From: Adhaeribacter aquaticus DSM 16391
GTDB taxonomy: Bacteria; Bacteroidota; Bacteroidia; Cytophagales; Hymenobacteraceae
Assembly (NCBI RefSeq): GCF_000473365.1
Contig: NZ_KI421517.1
Coordinates: 248,001 to 312,000, forward strand
Length of the DNA stretch: 64,000 bases
Reading direction: 5' to 3'
Below are positions 57,183 through 64,000 of this stretch, piece by piece; positions within the stretch are counted from its first letter, which is position 1; every line of letters begins with the position of its first letter. Under the pieces are notes generated by a model. The model saw only the letters and a list, made by a program, of their open reading frames with translations, was not told where the DNA came from and searched no databases. The translations under genes and the position numbers were made by a program.

Positions 57183-57197
57183 TTGTCTGGTTCTTTA

Positions 57198-57503
57198 TCA
57201 AACCTTTATTTCAACATCAACACCACTTGGTAATTCTAGTTTCATTAAGGCATCAACCGTTTTTGAACTAGTAGAATAAATATCTACTAATCTTTTATAA
57301 GTACAAAGTTGAAACTGCTCACGTGCTTTTTTGTTAACGTGCGGTGAACGTAATACAGTATATATATCCTTTTCTGTTGGTAACGGAATTGGACCACTTA
57401 CTATGGCACCGGTAGTTTTTACCGCTTTTACGATTTTTTCAGCAGATTTATCTACTAAATTATGGTCGTAAGATTTTAATTTTATTCTTATTTTTTGGTT
57501 CAT
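57198..57503 (-). CDS. rpsJ: 30S ribosomal protein S10
   Basis: S10 (uS10), 101 residues, also a NusG/NusE-type antitermination factor. [23 protein letters not shown] and [28 protein letters not shown] are diagnostic. It follows fusA by 11 bases. Unlike in many bacteria it is cut off from rplC by a terminator. Confidence 0.97.
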   Translation of the reverse strand: MNQKIRIKLKSYDHNLVDKSAEKIVKAVKTTGAIVSGPIPLPTEKDIYTVLRSPHVNKKAREQFQLCTYKRLVDIYSTSSKTVDALMKLELPSGVDVEIKV

Positions 57504-57514
57504 TTTTGTTTCAA

Positions 57515-59614
57515 CTATTTACCAGTACCTTTTATTTTAGCTACAATCGCCTCGGCCAAGTTTGTTGGCACTTGCTCGTAATGCGAAATAGTAATGTTTG
57601 CAGTTGCACGACCTGAAGTTAATGTTCTTAAATCAGTTACATAACCAAACAGTTCGGATAAAGGCACATCTGCTTTTATTACCTGTGATCCAGCTTTAGT
57701 ATCCATACCTTTCATTAAACCTCTTCTACGGTTTAAGTCACCAGTTACCGGACCTGTATATTCGTCAGGTGTTACCACCTCAATAGCCATTATTGGTTCT
57801 AATAATCTTGGGCTACATTTTCTGGCTGCTTCTTTAAAACCTTGACGAGCTGCTAATTCAAATGATAATGCATCAGAGTCAACATCATGATAAGAACCGT
57901 GGAATAAGCGCACTTTCATTGACTCGATTGGGTAACCTGCCAATACGCCTTCTTTCATTGATTCCTCGAAACCTTTTTGAATAGCTGGAATAAATTCTTT
58001 TGGAATTACGCCACCCACAATTCCATTAACAAACTCCAATCCTGGTTTTCCATCTTCTCTTGGTCCTATTTCAAATACGATATCACCGTATTTACCACGA
58101 CCACCAGATTGCTTTTTGTAAGTTTCACGGTGTTCAACAGAAGAAGTTATGGTTTCTTTGTAAGCTACCTGAGGAGCACCTTGGTTGATTTCTACCTTGA
58201 ACTCGCGTTTCATACGGTCCATGATAATCTCCAGGTGAAGTTCTCCCATACCACGTAGAATTGTTTGTCCTGTTTCGTGGTCAGTATTTACTTGTAAGGT
58301 TGGATCTTCTTCTACCAGTTTAGCAATAGCCATACCCATTTTATCAGCATCTGCTTGAGTTTTTGGCTCAATGGCATATCCAATAACTGGTTCTGGGAAG
58401 TCCATTGCTTCTAATACAATTTTCGCATCCTGGGCACAAAGGGTATCTCCGGTTTTGATATCTTTAAAACCTACTACCGCTCCAATATCACCAGCACCTA
58501 AACGCTCAATGGCATTTTGCTTGTTGGCGTGCATTTGGAAAATACGGGAAATACGTTCTTTATTATTAGAACGAGTATTGAATACATACGAACCTGATTC
58601 CAATACGCCTGAATAAGCTCTAATAAAGCAAAGACGGCCTACATAAGGGTCAGTTGCAATTTTAAATGCTAAAGCTGCAAATGGTTCTGATTCAGATGGC
58701 TTTCTTATTACCTCTGCACCTGTATCAGGGTTAGTACCAGTGATGCTTTCTTTATCTAATGGCGATGGGCAAAGAGCCATTACATAATCCAACATTGTTT
58801 GCACTCCTTTGTTTTTGAAAGAAGATCCACACAACATAGGAACGATTGCCATATCGATAGTAGCTTTACGCAATGCATTCATGATTTCTGCTTCTGTGAT
58901 CGTTTCCGGATCATCGAAGTATTTTTCCATTAATGACTCATCGTAATCAGCTACTGCTTCTAATAATTTTTCGCGGTATTCTGTAGCCTCTTCTAACATA
59001 TCGTCCGGAATTGGAACCTCCGTAAAGGTCATACCTTTATCGTGCTCATTCCAAACAATACCTCTGAAGTTTACTAAGTCAACAACACCTTTGAAATCAT
59101 CTTCAGCACCAATTGGTAACTGTAATGCTACGGCGTTGCTACCTAACATTTCTTTTACCTGGCGAACCACATTTAAGAAATCAGCTCCTGAACGGTCCAT
59201 TTTATTAACGAAACCAATACGAGCAACATTATAGTTGTTTGCTAAACGCCAGTTTGTTTCAGACTGTGGTTCTACACCATCAACAGCTGAGAATAAAAAC
59301 ACTAAACCATCCAACACCCGTAAAGAACGGTTTACCTCTACTGTAAAGTCTACGTGACCTGGAGTATCAATAATGTTGATGTGGTATTTATCGCCTCTGT
59401 ATTCCCAATTTACTGTTGTAGCGGCAGAAGTGATAGTTATACCTCTTTCCTGCTCTTGCTCCATCCAGTCCATGGTAGCTGCACCATCGTGCACCTCCCC
59501 AATTTTATGACTAACACCAGCATAATATAAAATACGCTCAGTGGTAGTGGTCTTGCCAGCATCAATGTGCGCAGCAATACCTATATTTCTTGTGAATTTT
59601 AAATCGCGCGCCAT
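57515..59614 (-). CDS. fusA: Elongation factor G
   Basis: EF-G, 699 residues, the translocase of the ribosome. GTPase motifs: G1 AHIDAGKT (15-22), G3 DTPGHVDF, G4 NKMDRSG. Domains II-V follow, with [19 protein letters not shown] and the Domain [18 protein letters not shown]. Length is normal. Single copy in the window. Confidence 0.98.
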   Translation of the reverse strand: MARDLKFTRNIGIAAHIDAGKTTTTERILYYAGVSHKIGEVHDGAATMDWMEQEQERGITITSAATTVNWEYRGDKYHINIIDTPGHVDFTVEVNRSLRVLDGLVFLFSAVDGVEPQSETNWRLANNYNVARIGFVNKMDRSGADFLNVVRQVKEMLGSNAVALQLPIGAEDDFKGVVDLVNFRGIVWNEHDKGMTFTEVPIPDDMLEEATEYREKLLEAVADYDESLMEKYFDDPETITEAEIMNALRKATIDMAIVPMLCGSSFKNKGVQTMLDYVMALCPSPLDKESITGTNPDTGAEVIRKPSESEPFAALAFKIATDPYVGRLCFIRAYSGVLESGSYVFNTRSNNKERISRIFQMHANKQNAIERLGAGDIGAVVGFKDIKTGDTLCAQDAKIVLEAMDFPEPVIGYAIEPKTQADADKMGMAIAKLVEEDPTLQVNTDHETGQTILRGMGELHLEIIMDRMKREFKVEINQGAPQVAYKETITSSVEHRETYKKQSGGRGKYGDIVFEIGPREDGKPGLEFVNGIVGGVIPKEFIPAIQKGFEESMKEGVLAGYPIESMKVRLFHGSYHDVDSDALSFELAARQGFKEAARKCSPRLLEPIMAIEVVTPDEYTGPVTGDLNRRRGLMKGMDTKAGSQVIKADVPLSELFGYVTDLRTLTSGRATANITISHYEQVPTNLAEAIVAKIKGTGK

Positions 59615-59616
59615 TT

Positions 59617-60084
59617 CTAGAATCTAAAGTGGGAGAATGCTTTGTTTGCTTCTGCCATTCTATGTGTATCATCTTTTTTCTTCACCGCAGCACCTTCGCC
59701 TTTGGCAGCAGCAATAATTTCACCAGCTAATTTATCAGTCATGGTTTTCTCACCACGTCTTCTAGCGTACAAAATCATCCACTTCATTCCTAAAGAAACC
59801 TTTCTGTCTGGTCTTACTTCAGTTGGAACCTGGAAAGTAGCACCACCTACCCGACGGCTTTTTACTTCCACACTTGGCGTAATATTATTTAACGCCTTTC
59901 TCCACTGCTCTAATCCGTTTTCTTTAGTACGTTTTTCTACTACGTCGCAAGCATCGTAGAATATATTATAAGCTACACTCTTCTTACCATCAAACATTAA
60001 GTAGTTTACAAAACGGGTTACTAATGTTTCTTTATATTTTGGATCAGGAAGAAGAAGTCTTTTCTTAGGTTTTGCTTTTCTCAT
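59617..60084 (-). CDS. rpsG: 30S ribosomal protein S7
   Basis: S7 (uS7), 155 residues, nucleates the 30S head. [17 protein letters not shown] and [25 protein letters not shown], then the C-terminal [20 protein letters not shown] are typical. It precedes fusA by 2 bases. Confidence 0.97.
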   Translation of the reverse strand: MRKAKPKKRLLLPDPKYKETLVTRFVNYLMFDGKKSVAYNIFYDACDVVEKRTKENGLEQWRKALNNITPSVEVKSRRVGGATFQVPTEVRPDRKVSLGMKWMILYARRRGEKTMTDKLAGEIIAAAKGEGAAVKKKDDTHRMAEANKAFSHFRF

Positions 60085-60102
60085 CTTAGTAATAATGTAT
60101 TA

Positions 60103-60519
60103 TTATTTTTTCTTACCGCCTTTACCTGCAGCAGCTGCTGGTTGCCCTGGCTTCGGACGTTTTGCTCCGTATTTAGATCTTCTTTGCAATCTTCCGTTTA
60201 CACCGGCAGTATCTAATGCACCGCGGATAATATGGTAGCGAACGCCTGGTAAGTCTTTTACACGGCCACCTCTGATTAACACAATGGAGTGTTCCTGTAA
60301 ATTATGACCTTCACCCGGTATGTAAGCGTTTACCTCTTTCCCATTTGTTAAGCGCACACGAGCAACTTTACGCATAGCGGAATTAGGTTTCTTAGGGGTT
60401 GTTGTATAAACCCTGGTGCACACCCCTCGTCTCTGTGGACAAGAATCTAAGGCTGGAGATTTTGACTTTGTGGTCAATTTTTCTCTACCTTTTCGTACTA
60501 ATTGTTGTATAGTAGGCAT
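60103..60519 (-). CDS. rpsL: 30S ribosomal protein S12
   Basis: S12 (uS12), 138 residues, at the decoding centre. [53 protein letters not shown] and [19 protein letters not shown] are intact. Lys in [11 protein letters not shown] and PGVRYH is the streptomycin-sensitive (wild-type) residue region. A short Ala/Gly/Lys tail is added. It has its own promoter. Confidence 0.97.
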   Translation of the reverse strand: MPTIQQLVRKGREKLTTKSKSPALDSCPQRRGVCTRVYTTTPKKPNSAMRKVARVRLTNGKEVNAYIPGEGHNLQEHSIVLIRGGRVKDLPGVRYHIIRGALDTAGVNGRLQRRSKYGAKRPKPGQPAAAAGKGGKKK

Positions 60520-60565
60520 TTACTAAATTTTTATAAGAACTCTTCTTCTTGATTTTTTTGGTCTG

Positions 60566-60597
60566 CAAAGGTACAAAAAACCTTTTGCAAATTCAAA
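60566..60597 (-). promoter_or_regulatory. rpsL-rpsG-fusA-rpsJ promoter
   Basis: On the minus strand TTTG (60597-60594), a 20-base spacer, then tacctttg (60573-60566). A very good fit. Transcription would start near 60560, about 40 bases before rpsL. Confidence 0.8.
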
Positions 60598-60617
60598 CAT
60601 TTATTTTTTATAATTAA

Positions 60618-60935
60618 TTAAGCTTCACCGATATTGCCTCCAAAATTCATTGGAAAGCTTGGTTCTTCTACAGTTTGCTTTATATCACCAAAGCTTTCTT
60701 CAAACCTTTTGATATTATCAGCCAGAGCTGCTAATAGTCTTTTAGCATGCTCTGGCGTGATAACAATTCTAGCTTTTACTTTGGCTTTTGGGATACCAGG
60801 CATCAAGCGGATAAAGTCAATTACAAACTCACTACTGGAGTGGGCAATCATAGCTAAATTAGCATATTGACCTTCTGCAATCTCCTCGCTCAACTCAATG
60901 TTGATCTGATTTTCCTGTGGTGCCTCTTTTGCCAT
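60618..60935 (-). CDS. DUF3467-family protein
   Basis: A 105-residue soluble protein of the DUF3467 family: NQINIELSEEIAEGQYANLAMIAHSSSEFVIDFIRLMPG, then ITPEHAKRLLAALADNI. The function is unknown. The gene starts 2 bases after rpoC, so it is expressed with RNA polymerase beta-prime. This position suggests a role linked to transcription or its regulation, but there is no proof. Confidence 0.85.
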   Translation of the reverse strand: MAKEAPQENQINIELSEEIAEGQYANLAMIAHSSSEFVIDFIRLMPGIPKAKVKARIVITPEHAKRLLAALADNIKRFEESFGDIKQTVEEPSFPMNFGGNIGEA

Positions 60936-60937
60936 TA

Positions 60938-63900
60938 TTATTTGTTTTGTAATTCCGCCTGACGGGCTTTAGTTGCTTGTTTAGAAGAAACTAAGTTATC
61001 GTATTCCTCTTTCGACCCTACAATTAACTTTGTATATTCTCTTAAACCAGTACCAGCTGGTATCAGGTGACCTACAATTACGTTTTCTTTCAGGCCAAGT
61101 AATTCATCTGCCTTACCTCTGATAGCAGCCTCACTTAATACCTTAGTTGTTTCCTGGAAGGAAGCAGCAGAGATAAAGCTTTGCGTACCCAAGGAAGCCT
61201 GTGTAATACCTTGTAAAGTTGGACGAGAAACAGCTGGCTGTGCATCGCGTACAGTTACTACACGTAAATCGCGGCGTTTTAAGCTAGAGTTTTCATCCCG
61301 TAATCTTCTGGCTGTAACAATCTGACCTGGTTTCAGGTTTGGTGAATCACCGGCATCTTCTACTACTTTCATATCGATAATCATGTCGTTTTCTTCGATA
61401 AATGTTATCTTATCAACTACCTGATTCTCTAAGAAAGAAGTATCTCCCGGATCCATTACTACTACCTTCTGCATCATCTGACGAACTACCACTTCAATGT
61501 GTTTGTCATTAATCTTTACACCCTGCAAACGATAAACCTCCTGAATTTCATTTACCAGGTACTCTTGTACAGCACCAGGGCCTTGAATATTCAATATGTC
61601 GTTTGGTGTAATGGCTCCATCAGATAATGGCATACCAGCCCGGATAAAGTCGTTATCCTGAACTAAGATATGTTTAGACAATGGCACCATGTATTTTTTC
61701 TTCACGCCATCTTTAGACTCGATGAAGATTTCACGGTTACCACGTTTGATACCACCGTAGGTTACTACCCCGTCTATTTCACTAACCACAGCAGGATTAG
61801 ATGGGTTCCGGGCTTCAAATAATTCTGTTACTCTTGGCAGACCACCTGTAATGTCACGGGTTTTACCAATAGCACGTGGAATCTTAGCAATAATCTGACC
61901 TGCACTTATCTTTTCTGCGTCTTCTACTGTTAAGTGTGCCCCTACCGGAATGTTGTAGCTTTTACGCTCACCACTTCTAGCTGCAACTGCAATAGATGGG
62001 TTTTGAGTTTTATCTTTGGTTTCGATAATAACTTTTTCCCGGTGACCAGTTTGTTCATCAGATTCCTCCCGGTAAGTAACACCTTCAATTAAGGCTTCAT
62101 ACTCAATTACACCATCGTATTCTGATAAGATTACTGCGTTATATGGATCCCAAACACATATTTCATCGCCTTTAGCAATTTCCTGTCCTTCTTTAACCAT
62201 TAAGAAGGAACCATATGGTACGTGATTACTGATTAACACTTTGCCTGTACCCGGCTCCACTACTCTTACCTCACCAGAACGTCCCATTACTACTTTAACC
62301 GGAGTTCCTTCATTGTTAACAGTGTCAATGGTCCGAACATCTTCGAACTCAATAACCCCATTAAATTTGGCCCGGATAGCGGCATCTACTGCAATGTTAG
62401 AAGCAGTACCACCTACGTGGAAAGTACGAAGTGTTAACTGAGTACCTGGCTCACCAATAGATTGTGCTGCAATAACACCTACGGCTTCACCTTTTTGTAC
62501 CATGCGGCCAGAAGCTAAGTTACGGCCGTAGCATTTTGCACATATACCACGCTTGCTTTCACAGGTTAATACTGAACGTATTTCCACTGTTTCAATGCTA
62601 GTTGCATCAATACGTTTGGTTATTTCTTCAGTAATTTCTTTTCCTGCTTCTAGGATCAACTCGTTATTAAGCGGGTCAATAATATCATGAACATTAACAC
62701 GTCCTAAAATTCTCTCAGAAAGTGACTCTACGATATCTTCATTATCTTTTAAAGCACTTACTTCAAGACCACGTAAGGTACCACAATCAACCTCATTTAC
62801 AATCACGTCCTGAGATACGTCTACCAGACGACGGGTTAGGTAACCAGCATCCGCAGTTTTAAGCGCAGTATCGGCAAGACCTTTACGCGCACCGTGGGTA
62901 GAAATAAAGTACTCGATTACGTCCAAGCCTTCTTTGAAGTTAGACAAGATCGGGTTTTCAATAATTTCACCTACAGAACCCTGTAATGATTTTTGAGGTT
63001 TCGCCATCAGACCCCGCATACCACCTAACTGACGAATCTGCTCACGGGAACCACGGGCTCCGGAGTGCATCATCATATAGATTGAGTTGAAGCCTTGGTC
63101 GTCTTTTTCCAGACGGCCCATCAAAGTTTCTGTGATCTGGTTGTTAATACGTGTCCAGATATCAATAACCTGGTTGTAACGCTCATTATCGGTAATCAGA
63201 CCCATAGAGTAGTTAGCCCAAACCGCATCTACATCTTTTTTAGCCTGCGCTACCAGAATATCTTTTTCTTTTGGAATAACAATATCACCAAGACCCATTG
63301 ACAAGCCACCTTTGAAGGCAGTCTGGAATCCTAATGTTTTGATATCGTCTAGGAATTGAGCAGTCCGCGCCATTCCGGTTACTTTGAATACGCGGGAAAT
63401 AATTTGCTGTAACTTTTTCTTTGTTAAAAGTTCATCCACAAATCCAACTTCTTCCGGAACAAATTGATTGAATAATACCCGGCCGGCAACAGTTTCAATA
63501 ATTTTAGTTACCAGTTGTTCATTTTCATCACGTACTTTAGTTCTTACTTTGATGAAAGCATGTTTAGATAAACGACCTTCATTTATAGCAATAACTACTT
63601 CTTCTGCGCTGTAGAAAGACATGCCTTCACCAGCAATATTTTCATTTTCAGTAGTACGTTTTCCTTTAGTTACATAATATAAACCTAGAACCATGTCCTG
63701 AGAAGGTACTGCAATTGGTGCACCGTTAGCAGGGTTCAGAATATTATGTGAGGCCAACATTAACATAGAGGCTTCCAGAATTGCTGCCGGTCCTAATGGA
63801 ACGTGCACCGCCATCTGGTCACCATCAAAGTCAGCGTTGAATGCCGTACATACTAATGGATGTAACTGAATAGCTTTACCTTCAATTAACTTTGGCTGGA

Positions 63901-64000
63901 AAGCTTGAATACCTAGACGGTGTAGCGTAGGAGCCCGGTTTAAAAGAACTGGGTGACCTTTTAGAACATTTTCTAAAATATCCCACACTACCGGATCTTT
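60938..64000 (-). CDS. rpoC: RNA polymerase beta-prime subunit (5' end missing)
   Basis: The C-terminal two-thirds of RpoC; the gene runs off the right end of the window. The catalytic Mg-binding motif NADFDGD is at about 63838-63818. Also present are the bridge-helix and trigger-loop regions ([24 protein letters not shown] and [13 protein letters not shown]), and the C-terminal zinc site [16 protein letters not shown]. It precedes the DUF3467 gene by 2 bases. Confidence 0.98.
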   Translation of the reverse strand, partial: KDPVVWDILENVLKGHPVLLNRAPTLHRLGIQAFQPKLIEGKAIQLHPLVCTAFNADFDGDQMAVHVPLGPAAILEASMLMLASHNILNPANGAPIAVPSQDMVLGLYYVTKGKRTTENENIAGEGMSFYSAEEVVIAINEGRLSKHAFIKVRTKVRDENEQLVTKIIETVAGRVLFNQFVPEEVGFVDELLTKKKLQQIISRVFKVTGMARTAQFLDDIKTLGFQTAFKGGLSMGLGDIVIPKEKDILVAQAKKDVDAVWANYSMGLITDNERYNQVIDIWTRINNQITETLMGRLEKDDQGFNSIYMMMHSGARGSREQIRQLGGMRGLMAKPQKSLQGSVGEIIENPILSNFKEGLDVIEYFISTHGARKGLADTALKTADAGYLTRRLVDVSQDVIVNEVDCGTLRGLEVSALKDNEDIVESLSERILGRVNVHDIIDPLNNELILEAGKEITEEITKRIDATSIETVEIRSVLTCESKRGICAKCYGRNLASGRMVQKGEAVGVIAAQSIGEPGTQLTLRTFHVGGTASNIAVDAAIRAKFNGVIEFEDVRTIDTVNNEGTPVKVVMGRSGEVRVVEPGTGKVLISNHVPYGSFLMVKEGQEIAKGDEICVWDPYNAVILSEYDGVIEYEALIEGVTYREESDEQTGHREKVIIETKDKTQNPSIAVAARSGERKSYNIPVGAHLTVEDAEKISAGQIIAKIPRAIGKTRDITGGLPRVTELFEARNPSNPAVVSEIDGVVTYGGIKRGNREIFIESKDGVKKKYMVPLSKHILVQDNDFIRAGMPLSDGAITPNDILNIQGPGAVQEYLVNEIQEVYRLQGVKINDKHIEVVVRQMMQKVVVMDPGDTSFLENQVVDKITFIEENDMIIDMKVVEDAGDSPNLKPGQIVTARRLRDENSSLKRRDLRVVTVRDAQPAVSRPTLQGITQASLGTQSFISAASFQETTKVLSEAAIRGKADELLGLKENVIVGHLIPAGTGLREYTKLIVGSKEEYDNLVSSKQATKARQAELQNK

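Overview
The window looks like the chromosome of a Bacteroidota species, most likely order Cytophagales, family Hymenobacteraceae (Adhaeribacter/Pontibacter/Rufibacter-like). This placement is inferred from protein flavour, AT-rich composition, promoter type and gene order, not from a database search. The promoters are of the Bacteroidota type (TTTG, about 19-21 bases, TAnnTTTG), and most starts have no obvious Shine-Dalgarno sequence. I see no insertion sequence, phage, CRISPR array, tRNA or rRNA.

Positions 1-20,300 hold mostly plus-strand genes: the end of a SurA-like peptidyl-prolyl isomerase and a MoxR AAA+ ATPase; a surface cassette of two lipoproteins and a small beta-barrel; recA; a DUF3108 protein; a PhoB/PhoR-like two-component pair; an RluA-family pseudouridine synthase; and two ribosomal units (rplM-rpsI-rpsB, then tsf). 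Interspersed minus-strand genes encode an outer-membrane-type protein, a CheC-like protein with altered catalytic residues, a SHOCT-like membrane protein, two small unknowns and a membrane-anchored MutS-like ATPase. A macro-domain hydrolase follows on the plus strand.

Positions 20,300-36,300 are minus strand and deal with envelope and stress: DegP/HtrA protease, Hsp20, a DUF2490 outer-membrane protein, an M20 amidohydrolase, an overlapping secA-deoC-SPOR lipoprotein unit, a polysaccharide cluster (glycosyltransferase, UDP-galactopyranose mutase, and a fusion of a GH1-type glycosidase with an RmlD-type reductase), a GNAT acetyltransferase and dapF. Positions 36,300-39,400 are plus strand: an RlmI-like methyltransferase, Ppx/GppA phosphatase and an Ldh-family dehydrogenase.

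Positions 39,600-64,000 are one long minus-strand expression block. Transcription runs from rpoC (5' end outside the window) through a DUF3467 gene, rpsL-rpsG-fusA-rpsJ, then the S10, spc and alpha clusters (rplC to rplQ, with secY, map and infA), and on to carA, eno and an FtsB/DivIC-like division gene. rpmD and rpmJ are short and easily missed, and are included here. The block is punctuated: a terminator plus a strong new promoter separates rpsJ from rplC, a probable internal promoter precedes rpsH, and a terminator precedes carA.

The most interesting signals are: (1) a 14-base motif present three times between the CheC-like gene and rplM, two copies forming an 18-bp perfect palindrome across the rplM promoter; (2) the GH1-RmlD fusion with glf and a glycosyltransferase; (3) the orphan CheC-like protein with both catalytic Asn positions substituted; (4) a membrane MutS-like ATPase; (5) an RGG-rich tail on ribosomal protein S3; (6) very long perfect inverted repeats (up to 30 bp) at gene ends; and (7) hairpins at the predicted 5' ends of ribosomal transcripts.
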